Below, one piece after another: positions 47,618 through 59,541 of a stretch of 64,000 nucleotides of DNA. The notes beneath the pieces are model-generated. The model was not told where the DNA came from. It did no database searches and saw only the letters and a program-made list of their open reading frames with translations. The position numbers and the translations under genes were made by a program. The stretch spans positions 18,848,501 through 18,912,500 of the forward strand of contig CM048553.1 in NCBI GenBank assembly GCA_026413225.1, given 5' to 3'. The DNA is from Otis tarda. Lineage: Eukaryota > Chordata > Aves > Otidiformes > Otididae. Position 1 is the stretch's first letter; every line of letters starts with the position of its first letter.

Positions 47618-49113
47618 GTAAGAAACATACAGTAGCCATTTCTGTGATGGTTTTGTAAGGCATGTTTTTCTTAATGATTTGTGAGAAGCAAGAATATGAA
47701 ACAGCAAGTTTGTTGGAAATGAGCTAGATAGCCTGAGCTGAATTTTCTTCATAATGCTAATCTCTTAATTTGTGGTTTATGCCTGTGTTATTTGGTCGGT
47801 TTTCTCTTGATATGCTTTAATATTTTGCACTTCTAATGCTCAGTGTAACATTTATTGCAGCAGTATTGTAATGCCTCGCCCTCCTCTGTACTTTGCTCTG
47901 TATTAATTTTATGGCTGCACTTGGGCTTTTATAACCTGTCTAGTGTTAGGACAGGGCACGTTGATATTCTGCGATTGAGCATGTTATGATTTGGACAGGA
48001 AATGCTGTGATATGAAACCACACCATAAGCGTGTAAAAGCCCTGAGAAATCATTTTAATCTTCTGTTGCATTGGCAGGCTCTGTGTTGGCTCTTTAATTC
48101 ATTATGTTTAAACTGAACGAAGTCATGCTAAAGTTTTTCAATAATAGGATATTGTTTAAGTATGCTGTATGCTTCTCATTGTTTTATTATTTTTAATATT
48201 CTGTTAATTTCACAATGATAAATGCTGCTTTTTTGAAAGGTTACAGAAAAATAGTAAGTGTAATATAACCATTTTTCCTCAAGAGCAGACTCTTAAACAT
48301 AAAGGTACAAATAAATGCAGTAAGAAAATCTACTTTGTGTTTTAATAGTGTGTGGACAGTAGTGGATATGTATGAATTCTCATACTGTTCGTACCTTGAA
48401 GTTAAAAATGTTACATGTTAATATTTTTGCAGTAAGATTTGTGTGCTGTGTACTGACTGTCTCCTGTAAAATGTAACATTACTTATAGGGTGTTGGCTCA
48501 CAACAAAGATGTTACTGCCTAAATTTATTCTTTTTATGCTTAGGAACAGTAGCTTTTATGTAGAAGACATATTAGAGGAGTGTGTGTTTGTATATTTGTG
48601 TGTCCTTTTCATATGTGCTACATTAAGTGAACAGAGTTCTTTTATACACTAGGTGAATAGAGAATTTTCTAGTGCTGGTTGAATTTATTATGCAGTATTT
48701 TAACCTGTCAATTGCTGTGAAATTCTGGTTTCCAGCAGTCTGAAGCTAAGCGGGAAGGAAGGATCATAATAGAAAGCAAAATTAAGGGGTAGAAAAATAC
48801 TGTATTTTGTGCTCCGGGATTTTGGAAAACCTGTCTCAGTGCCCTCTCAGCAATATTCCTAGAATTGGTCATCAGCTCAGATTTTAATTGTTGAGGGGGG
48901 GAACGTGTGTAATGATTTTGCTTGTTCTGTTTCTGCTCACTAAAGAGATGGAATGCTATTTGTTTCTTTTTAACTAACATTTTATCTAAGATTATAGAAA
49001 GTGTGAATTTTGTACTTGTGTTCCCTCTCTAGAAGCTTGATTGTGCAAATGCTAGATGGTGAACTCTTCCATCTCCCTCACTACTGAATACTCGCTCAAT
49101 CTTCTCTCCGCAG
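47618..49113 (+). other. ARHGAP21: ARHGAP21 intron
   Basis: This 1.5-kb intron links the 30-nt exon to the giant exon. It is AT-rich, and I see no repeat family or other feature in it. Confidence 0.85.
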
Positions 49114-51061
49114 GCTTATTCCCAAGATGCCTACCTGAAAGGCAACGAAGCCTACAGTGGTAATGCCCACAACATACCCGAACCACCGCCAATATGTTAT
49201 CCACGCCTGACATCCACAGCTTCTGTTACGGCACAAGCTGGTGACAAGCTATCTTCTGATTTCTCACTGGGGAAGCAGCAAGTTAGTAGATCAATACGGG
49301 CATTGACACAGCCAGAGAGGGCCTACAGAATGGAAATACAAGTGCCTCCATCACCAACAGACATTGCAAAATCAAATACAGCTGTGTGTGTTTGCAATGA
49401 AACTGTAAGGACTGTTATTGTGCCTTCTGAGAAGGCTGTAGATTTGCCATCTTGTAGAAATAATCATGCTGGTCCATCACACAGGACAGAGGAAGTAAGA
49501 TACGGCTTAAAAGATCAAACCAGTCTAAAAGCACGGACCACCTCACCACCATCTTCAGTGTCCACTGCCATTGTACTTCCTCAGACTGCAATAACAAGGC
49601 CAGTTGATCCAACTGGAACACTAAGTAAAGCTTCAAATTATGTGGTATGTCCGGAAGGAATGCCAAGCACTAGACCTGCTCAAGCCACAGACTCGCCCTC
49701 AGTCTCTACTAATCATTACAGTTCTCCAACGTCCCACCAGCATATAGACTGGAAGACCTACAAAACTTACAAAGAGTACATTGATAATAGGCGCATGCAC
49801 ATGTATGGTTCCCGAACAATACAGGAGAGGTTAGATAGTTTAAGAGCAGCTTCTCAGAATACAACTGATTATAATCAAGTGGTGCCAAATCGCACTGCTT
49901 CACAGGTACGGCGCAGGAGCACCTCTCACGACAGGGTTCCACAGTCTGTTCAGATCCGGCAGAGAAGTGTATCCCAGGAAAGACTTGAAGATCCCGTGTT
50001 GATGAAAGAGTGGCCACGAAGTGCTTCACAAGATACTCTAACTTCACCTTCAGTTAATGCTAGGAATCACAGGGCTCAGTCATGGGATTATCTCAGCAAA
50101 CAGGGTGAAGTGCTAGAAAATTTTCATTCTGATAATCTGATTGCAGATACTAGTGGAGATAGGAGAAGGACTTACAGGTGGACAGGGTTTACTGAACAAG
50201 ATGATCGACGAGGCATTTATGAGAGATCTAGACAGCATGCATTTCATATGTCCCTTCGAGGTCAAAATTTTTCTATGGCTCCGAGTGGTTATATTTCAGA
50301 CAACAGAAGAACAGGTAGTAGAGCTTCTCTGCCTGGTTCTCATTTTCAGAAAGTTCCACCAGATATAAAAGCATTGCAGCCTTCTCGAGATTTGCAGACT
50401 CCTGGGGGAGTTTCAAAACCTACAAGTGTTTCACAAGAGAGATTGTCTCTCACACCAGCCAGAAGTTCTAAAAGTAGCTCTTTGAAGAACTCTGCTCCCT
50501 ATGCAGCAAAACCATCGTTTCCCCTTAACCAGGGCCTGGATGCGATTGCCGGCAAAGACCAAAGAACAGTAAATCACTTGCATCAGAGTGGTCTGTTAAA
50601 CCAACAGTCAAGGATCCGAGCAGAAGATGCCCCAGATCACAAAACAGAAACTGGCAAAATCATCCAACCCTCCTCTCTGTCTCCAGCTTCCACTAAACTT
50701 GTTCAGCCAGCAAGTGAGAGTTCAACTACCTCTGACAAAGTGGATGGTTCCATCAGACAAAAGATTCATGATTTTGAAAGGGCAGATGTCCGTGAGCCTG
50801 AAATTCTGCAAACGGATATTCAGGAGAATGACAAAGACACAGTGGTTATGCGGGACAGATTACCTTCTGGCCACCAAACTCCGCAGCCTTTGAGGCATCA
50901 GTCCTACATTCTTGCTGTAAATGACCAAGAGGCAGCCTCGGACACTACCTGTTGGTTACCTAATGATGCTCGGAGAGAAGTCCACATAAAAAGAATAGAA
51001 GAAAGGAAGGCATCAGGTTCCAGTCCACCTGGTGACTCCTTGGCTTCTATTCCGTTTATTG
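49114..51061 (+). CDS. ARHGAP21: ARHGAP21 giant exon, disordered Ser/Thr-rich region
   Basis: This 1948-nt exon enters in phase 0 after CTCTCCGCAG and leaves in phase 1 before GTGAGT. It encodes about 649 residues between the PDZ and PH domains. It starts [16 protein letters not shown] and ends SLASIPFI followed by the first base of a split Asp codon. The stretch is rich in Ser, Thr, Pro, Gln and Arg, has no recognisable folded domain, and is probably disordered. It holds basophilic kinase or 14-3-3-like sites ([41 protein letters not shown]) and proline-directed sites ([15 protein letters not shown]). Blocks such as [33 protein letters not shown] and [20 protein letters not shown]-like sequence (here [15 protein letters not shown]) match human ARHGAP21. 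Frame is open throughout, and any ATG inside, for example at 49303, is not an initiation site. Confidence 0.97.
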
Positions 51062-52121
51062 GTGAGTTAAAACTGTTCCACTGTACATCAAATGCTTTGC
51101 TAAAGAAGATGGAGAGCCCCATGCCAGGCAGCTGACTGCTGTTCCTGTAAAGGCTGAGGGGCATGGGGGCTCTTTTCTCATCTAGAGTAATATTAGATTG
51201 GTAAAACTGTTCCTCAGTGGAGGCAAAAATCGTTCTGTTTTGTTTGGAGTCCTGGAGGAACAGTGTAAAAAAAGTCCACAGTGATTTAATATTTTTCTAG
51301 AATTTTCCTTAACTCCCTGGAGAAGTCTGTGTTATCTAACCACATCTGGTTATCAGTCCACATAATAATGTTATGTGTATGGACAACTAGCATTTGCAGC
51401 ACCTTTAGAAACTTTTTCTCTCTCTAGCATAAAATATATTTGTAATCCAGTAAAAAGAGAATACGGATGCAAATCAATATGAGTGATTTGTGAAAAAGTT
51501 TGTCAACTGAATAGGTAAGGTGAAACCTTTCTGAGACAGGGGATAGAGGGAAGCTGTTTCAGGTGAAAGGATAGTGATAAACTGAAGTGACTTTTCAACT
51601 GAAGATGCTAATGTGGATATGAACTAAAGAGTTTGTGGAAGCAGAATGTGAGAAGGCACAAAGATTTGCCTGTGGGCTGTCACACAAACGGGGTTGGAAT
51701 TACAGGGAGCTTGTAGGAAGGGGGCTGAGTACTTTTGAGATAATTTGGAAGAAAAGAGGAACTCGGGAAGGATTTGAAGTTGTAGAAAAAACAAATCCAG
51801 TTTTGGATATGTGAGAAGTGGGAGTCATCTGTTGAAGAGAGTTTCAGTGGCAGATCATTTCTGTCCTACTCAAGTTCTTGGTGCCTGTGTTGTCTTTGCC
51901 CTGCTGTTCTTGTTGAGTTGGGTTTTCTTCTCTTGTGGCTGGTTTAATTCTTTGGAGTGTAGATCTGCAGACTATTTTCCACACAGGTTGATTTATATCT
52001 ACCTATGTTTTTTAATTTAGAGTAAGTAGTATTTAGAAAATACTGAATTTTGATTCTTAAACTCATGTATGTGAAAAACAACTCTTCTTAATACTCTTCA
52101 GTTTTTTCTATTGCAGATTAA

Positions 52122-52336
52122 AATCATATAATAGAATGGTTAGGGTTGGAAGAGACCTTCGAAGGTCATCTAGTCCAACCCCCCTGCAAGGAGCAGGGAC
52201 ATCCCTGACTAGATCAGGTTGCTCAGAGCCTCATCCAGCCTGGCCTTGAACGTTTCCAGGGATGGGGCATCCACCGCCTCTCTGGGCAACCTGTTCCAGT
52301 GCTCTACAACTCTCATTGTGAAAAAATTTTTTTAGG
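52122..52336 (-). mobile_element. CR1 3' end, minus strand
   Basis: On the + strand it begins AATCATATAATAGAATGGTT AGGGTTGG and continues through CAAGGAGCAGGGACATCCCT and GATGGGGCATCCACCGCCTC to an A/T tract. About 215 bp of CR1 3' end remain, closely similar to the copies at 23.3 and 24.0 kb. Confidence 0.93.
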
Positions 52337-55300
52337 TTAAGGGAATTACAGATATGTTGTCTTAACAGAATTGTTTGCTATTGTGGATCTGCAGCAGTGA
52401 TTTTTTTTTCCCCCTAGAATTGTCTATATCATCTTCTATTAGCTTAAAGTAAATAATGAAAAATAGCGAAGAAGCTTTATGTGCACTGAAGAATGGAAAT
52501 CATACAAAAGATAGAGTAATTCTATTCTTCTGACAGAATTTCATTAAGATGTAACAAAAATGCTTTCTTAGCTAGTAGATTACTTATATTGGGAGTTCTG
52601 TAGATTTTTTTTGATAACTGGATGTATCACTATACAGTGTAAATTTGGATTATTCTTTAGACCCTGATGATCTTTCTTTAAGGATTAGTACAAGTTTGTG
52701 AGGCATGTCTTAGATGTCTTTGTGCAGAATTTTTTAAGACTATGCCTAAAATCAATGTTGGACACTTGATTTAAGTTATGTGCAGTGTTCGTACTTGGGA
52801 GTGCTTGCTGGGAGATCTCTAATTTCATACAATTTAAATGTCGTGTAAAAGATAGAGATTGTGTAGAAAAGGTTGGGCTTGATTTTGACAATCTCCTACC
52901 TTGATTTACCATGAACTCTTACTCATGTGACTTGCTTCTAGATTTTAGAGAAATGTGATGATTAAAGTTCAAAAAAGCCTTAAACATGACAATTGTACTG
53001 CGTTCTGGTAGGAGCTGAGCAGAAAAAACCAAAGTTGTAACTCTCCATTGTAGCCTCTTGGCATAACACCACATAGGATTGTGTGAATTCTTATGAGTTC
53101 CTTAGCCTCTTGGACTGAAACCCCCTGAATACTCCAGAAATATTTAAAAGTGGTGCTGATAGAGTGTGGGCACAGACTGAGCCAACACAGTACTTGTGGC
53201 TGTCTTCTAGCAAGAAATTCTTATTCCGGTACAGATGCTGTGGAAAACTTCCACCACGGCTCCAGCACATTGAAGATGAAGTAACCCTTTCTGAATAGGA
53301 AAAACATCAAATGCTATTAAGAGCGGGCATCTTCCAAAGTTAGAATTAATATGTATGATTCTAACTTAGCTTGTTCCACTATCATTATGCCTAATTAAAG
53401 CTTCACTTGTTAAAAGCCTTACTTAATCAGGCAGATAAAACCCTAGATCTACTTTGAAACTCAGTTAAAGGCTATTTAACTTTTCTGAAGGAAAATCACT
53501 TGGATTTTTCTGATTTGTGTTGTTTTGGTTTGGTTTTTTTTCCCCTCTTTTTTCTGATGGTTGAGAAGGGTGCTATTTTGAGTAAAGATGTACTTTGGTG
53601 TTGGCAACCTCTCTGCTTCCCTTATGTTTACATCAACATAATTGGGGGGGGGTTGCAATATTAATTTTTATTAGATATTATTTGTTTCATAAATGCACAT
53701 ACTGAAGTTATTTGTACAGTTGATCTTTGGAGTAGTACAAAAATGTAAATTTGAGGGGAATAAATATTCCAGTATTTATATGAATAACCCCCCAAAGTTA
53801 CATATTATTGCTGTTGTTATTGCCATTTTAAATATTTCATAGTGTGTTTATTTTTGTTAACACTTTCTGCTGTAGTGATAGTAGTAGATATGGCCAGATC
53901 ATATTTTGGTAGAAATTCAAGGGGAGGAACAGTTGGCTTCTGCAGCAGTATTTTGTGACTAACCTGCTCTTGAAAATGGCACATCAGGATGATTTTAGAG
54001 TATCTCTTTGTGTGTAGCACATTGCCTTGCACCACAAACAAATTCAAGCAGAGTTTCTATCAAGCTTGCTTGTGACAGATTCTTGCAGTTATTATGGTGG
54101 GTTGCTGAAGAACTGCTTTTTGACACTACTTTCACGCAATGCTATTGTGAAGCAGGAAGAAAAAAATTTGTTTTGTATTTGCTAATAGAAATGAGAGATT
54201 TTTTTTTCTGAGCAAAGCTAGTGTAGGTAGATGTACTACTATCTTTTGTATTAGAAACTGATTTATTTGAAAAAAATAGTGAAAATATTATGTGCTCAAA
54301 CCCTTCTTCAGGTAAGGAGATGCTCATGGGGGGTGTGGAAGCTACTAGTTTTACAGAAAGACATACCCTGATACTGCAGGCTTCAGTACTTCCCATGTGC
54401 TACCAAGTGCAGGGTATGGTGGTTAGCTTGGAAAGCTGCAGGTTCTATTTCAGGTCCAGGCTCAGTTCTTGAAGCACTCTCTATAGTTACACACTATGCC
54501 AGTTAGTCTAACAAAAGTTTGTTCCTTTTACCCAGGAACACTCACCTGTTCTCTAGACTAGGAAAAATACCATTATCTCTATCACTGACTGTATTAGCAA
54601 TTCTGGTGTTTCATGTACATGTTTTCAGACTTGTACACAATTTCTCTGTTAGAGAACTGCAAGTGATAAATTTCTGACCTACTGGGTAATTTTGGATGTA
54701 TTAACCTGTACTGGGATGGAAATTAGAATGCTACTTAACGTTTTTGTAACTGTCAAAGGATGATTCAGAATATAGTTATTTTGATACATTTCTTAGACAT
54801 AGATGTCTAGTGTGCATGTCTGAGATTTGCAGCTAGCTTGAAACTATTTTTTTCCTTATTACACCATTTATTGTAGAACAGAAAGCAATTGAAAAAAAGG
54901 ATAATCCAGCTCCCAGATCAAGTTGAATTAACTACCCGTATAAGTGAAATAGAGGAACTGTTTCAATAATCAACCTGATTGCAGTATCTCTAGCTGCCAG
55001 TGCAGTTTAGTGCTTTGATCATTACTACTGGGTGAATGTTCTTTTCAACTTCACAGTGAGTTGTTGGCATGAAATTTTAAATGGATATGTTTTAAAATAG
55101 TTAGTCTAAATAAACATACTCTTAAAGTTTACAATTTTTTTTTTTTTTTTTCAAATGAAACAAGTTTATAGTCATCCTGTTACAGAGCTTTTCTTTTAGG
55201 CCTGCAGTAGCATCAGGTAAGTACGAAGACTTTTCCTCAGAGGTGTGATCCCATTTTTGAAAATATCTAGTACATCCTTACCCTAGAAAAATTTTAGATC

Positions 55301-55651
55301 ACTTCATTCCACTATTAATTTATGAATAACTTTAGAAAACAGTAGCCAGATAAAAATATTGACCAGACTTTGATTACACTGAAGTGTTGTAAGAATTGAT
55401 AGCTAAGGAAAGGTTTAAGAACAGAACAAGGATATACGATACTTAATGTTGGTACTTTCTATTCTCCAACTGTTTGCACTTTACAACATTCCTGAGCCAA
55501 ATGTGATTTTAAGTGGTCCATAAATTTCTCCATTCTCTTTTGTACTGTAGTAAAATTTTACTATCCAATACCCTGTATTGATTTAAACAAAGATTGGTCA
55601 GGAGTTTCACAGCTTTAATTACATGGTATTCATGGTATTTCCTCAACACCA

Positions 55652-55669
55652 CCCCACCCCCCCCCCCCC
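55652..55669. repeat. C-rich run (G-run on minus strand)
   Basis: The run reads CCCC-A followed by 13 C. With the preceding CACCACCCCACC-type text it forms an i-motif or, on the minus strand, a G-quadruplex candidate. Such runs are prone to sequencing and assembly error. Confidence 0.85.
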
Positions 55670-58599
55670 TTTATATCTGTGTGATTTGTGGTGGGATTTT
55701 TTTGTTTGTTTGTTTAGGTTTTTTTTAAACCTGTCTCCTGTTAGCTGAATTTCTGGTAGAAATGTTGTAAGACTGACCAGTAGACTGCTAATCTTGATTC
55801 ACCCTCTCCACACCACTCATGGTTTTCTCTTGACTGCTTCTTCCCTTAGTGCAGGGAAACCACCATCGTGGTTTCTGTGCAAGTAATCAGGCAGAGTCTT
55901 ACTTTATACCCTGCTTTAAGAACTGGTCTTCATGCTAGTTTTGAAAAACAAAACGTTTAAAAAGTTGTTTTGTTTTTTTTAATTATGTTCCAGTGTCTAT
56001 TTTTCTACAAATTTCTGTCATAATAAAAGTGTTTGGGTACTTGTTGACTAACAGATAAGATGAATTTAGCTCTCTTCTAGTGAGTTCTGCTCAACCTTCG
56101 TTTTAATTCTTTTGGTTTTGTTGTTACCAATTACTTTTTTTAAAAAGTAACTTAAGGAATTAGGCAAAACATTCTAAAACACGTGACATTAGTTAAAATT
56201 TTCAGATATCTTTATTGTACGTGTGATGGCATTCTTCTGTAATGCTGGAAGTAGAGGTGTATAGGGTTTACCTTTCTCAACACCTACCTTTAAGTGATAA
56301 GCCATGTACATAACTCCAGATACTTTTTTGAAAGTGTAATGAGTTTGCTGACTTTTTTTAGTGAAATATGTGCCATACCTCTCCTGTCCTCCCCCTACAT
56401 CTTTATACACCTCTCCGCAGGCTGTTTAGGCTCTGGTACAGAAGATAATGTAAATCCAAACATACTGAATGTAGTTATATTCTTGAAACTAAAAAATAAA
56501 TTTGTACACTTGCACAATACACTATGGAAAGGTTTATGATGGTAGGACTAGGGAAGGGTTAGGAGAAATTACTAGCAATGTTCTCACATGCAATGGAGAA
56601 ATGAGAGTATGCACATGTTCTATTTTCTCCTTGTGAGAAGTGATGAGCATCAGGAAGAGAGAAATTCAGAACTTCAAACTTCAGCAGCAGAGATCATGGC
56701 TTGTCAACCCAAAAATATATGGATAGCTTTAGGGCAAGTGGTGGCTGAAATACAGATGGCTGATGTGGCATGTTCTAAGGAAAGTTTAATTTTAGCAAAA
56801 ACTGTTAGCAGTAAGATGAATAGGAAAATTTTCAGCCATTGTGATATTTTTTTTCCTACAAGTTACTGCCTAGCTATTCCAAACTATGAAAACATCCAAT
56901 GTAACTGCAATAGAAATAAGAGCTGACAGATGTTCGTTTTTGAGGGGCTATTGCTTCCATTATTTTAGCAATAGCATTGGCACAGCTTTTAACATGTCAT
57001 CAGTGTTTTTAAGATAAGCATCAGTCTTCTGGGTTTTTTTCAGGGTTTTGCAGCGTGGCCTGCCAAATTGCTATTGCTCCAGGCTGAACATTTCAGTGTT
57101 TCTTATCCAAGGAACAATTTTTAAATCATTGTGCTATTCTGAAGTATAGCAGCCAAAACACAAAACTACAAATTAGAATTTTAAATACTGTGTAAGTGCT
57201 TCTGTAACTCAAAAATCCTTTTTTAATTAAAACTTAAAATTTGAAGTAAATAATTTGTAACATCTAGGAGGGTTCTAATTGAGTAGACGCATTGGATTTG
57301 TTTGGTAATGGGTAAAGTTTTTGAAGCATAAATCATCCTTAGTATATCTTTGTAACTTAAAATAATAATTACAGGTAATAAAGGAATACTGTCAGGATTC
57401 TGGGCCAAAAAAAAACTGTATTAAGAATTGTACTTTTCTTAGATCTGGTGGGGTGATACTGTGAACAGGAACCTTTAGAATTGCTTTGTATTACTTTGCA
57501 TAGAAAGGTACTTAAACGTTTGTTTGTTTAACACTGCAATAAGCAACAGACTGTTATAGATAAGGTTTTTCAGAATAGTCTCACATGAAGAATAACCCTG
57601 GGAAGCCTTTTCCTGTTTGTGTGAAACCTAGTCAGTATAATAAACATATTATTTACATAAGCACATTAGCAGACAACTGGATTTGATGATTCAGGAGGCT
57701 TGTTCCAGTCCTGTTTCTGTGGCTCACAGAAATGAATGTGTTCAGCACGCAGACCTATTTACATTCCTTTGGCTACATGATGGTAGTTATATAAAGTAGA
57801 TGTATGAAGGAGGTTCTTTGTAAAGACAAACAGTGCTGGAAATACTTAAGAACTAACAAACAAAAACCCCATCTTTTTAAAGGTTCTTTTTTGAAAAATG
57901 AGGTAGCGATTCATGATGTATGTTTCCAAACCATGTGGTTTAGTCTTGGAAGTCTTTAAATTTTTGGGCTTTTACCCTTGCAAGTTGAAGTATAAAATGC
58001 AGCAACTTGTACTTCAAGATCTGTAACAAAAAGTCACTGTTTTGGGGTTTTCATTAGTCCTTTCTGCTATCTTGTGTGATAGCAGGGTTAGTTAGCATAT
58101 AGTTTATTTTTGATTGAGTAATTCATTTTTATTGGTTATTTCACTGTATACATGGTTGTCTTATTTGTCTTCCTGACAGGCTTTTGGGAAAAATGGTCTA
58201 TATTATTATGTCTGTCTTCACCTTAAATTCAGCTTCTTTTGAGGTTTCTTGGAGATGAGGACCCTCTGATAGACCTTTTTTAAAATTCATTGCCTACTTG
58301 TGGATGATGATCATCTTCCTACCTCTGGTATCCTGTCTGTCCTCTCTCATTTCTTCCTGCATTCTTCTCACTGGTGCCTCTTCCTTGATGAGATGATGAG
58401 GCTAACTCATCCCTGATGGTTAGCCTCTCTGGACTGAAGTTGGTCTGTGAATTTGCACTTCACATTTATATGTTACAGTTCAGCTAACTAAACCATTTCC
58501 TTAAAAACAAACAAACACACCAAAAAAACCCACCCTTTCCAACAAGAACAAACAGAACCCACAATCATAAGGAACTTGGATAAACAGGGAACTCTTAAG

Positions 58600-59541
58600 A
58601 CAGCTCCAGTCCAGCTCAACCCATACATCTACATCTGACCCAGTGAAATGCATCTGAAGCTGCTGAGAGAGTTGGCTGATGACATTGTAGAGATATTGTC
58701 TGTTATCTTTGAAGGATCATGAGGACAGAGGGAGGTCCCTATTGACTGGAAAAAAAGACAAATTGTGTACCCATCTTGAAAAAGGTTGAGAAGGACAATC
58801 CAGGGAAGGCAGTCAATCAGCCTTATCTCAGTCCTTAGGAAAATCATGGAGTTGGTCCTCTTGGAACTTATTTCTAGGCACATGAAGGAGAAGGTGATTG
58901 GGAATAGTGTGGATTTACCAAGGGTCAGTAGTGCTTGACTAAAGTGATTGCCTTTTATACTGAGATGACTAGATCTATGAATGAGAGAACACAAGTAGCT
59001 CACCAACCTTGACTTTAGCAAGGCTTCTGGCCTTTTCTGCGACACCATCCTTGTGTCATAGTCTATGATGGGTGTGCTGCTGGATAGGTAGGAAAACTGG
59101 ATTGTCAGATAAAAAGGGGTAGTGACTAAAGGATCATATTCCGCCTGGAGGCTGGTTACGAGTGACGTCCTTCAGTGTCTGTCTTTTTTAATACCTTTAT
59201 TGGAGACCTGGAGAGGAGGTGGAATACGCTGATCAAATTTGCAGGTAACACCAAACACGGTCAGTACGTGCAAAGCCATGTTCAAAGGGGTGGTCTGATA
59301 GGAACCTCTTGGAATTCAAGGACAAATGCTAAGTCCTGATCAAGGAATAGGCTAACCTGCAGTGGTACAGGCGCCTTGAGGGTGGTGGAGACTAACACCG
59401 TACGAGCCTGCATTGATCAGAGCACAGCCTCTGTTTGGCACTTGTTGGAGAAAAGCCCTGAGCAATGTGGTCTGAATTAAGGAGGAGGAGGCTGGGCTAG
59501 GGGACCTTCCGAGGTTCACTCCCACCTGAATAATTCTGTGA
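58600..59541 (+). mobile_element. Decayed CR1 reverse-transcriptase fossil with 3' end
   Basis: About 940 bp of a sense-strand CR1 copy. Fragments of the ORF2 protein can be read in shifting frames: REVPIDWKK (near 58727), ELISRHMKEK (near 58865), LDFSKA (near 59009) and FNTFIGDLE with KFAGNT (near 59186-59252). Active CR1 has FADDT at the last site, so both catalytic Asp residues are lost here. The 3' part has an internal deletion and ends CCTTCCGAGGTTCACTCCCA CC plus ATTCTGTGAT. Many stops and frameshifts make it a dead, old copy. The left boundary is uncertain. Confidence 0.85.

Noticed and set aside
50141-50368. Out-of-frame + frames and minus-strand frames inside the giant exon (also 49709-50047, 50627-50893, 50904-51164)
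   Set aside because: They overlap the fully open ARHGAP21 frame, which has clear homology; the others are shadows.
49303-51135. Reading 49303-51135 as a complete single-exon gene starting at the internal ATG
   Set aside because: The frame is open upstream to the acceptor at 49113, and 49114-49302 encodes conserved ARHGAP21 sequence. The 3' end is also wrong because the exon stops at the donor at 51062.
56588-56926. 112-codon + frame
   Set aside because: No good acceptor or donor in register and no recognisable protein; not part of the ARHGAP21 frame chain.
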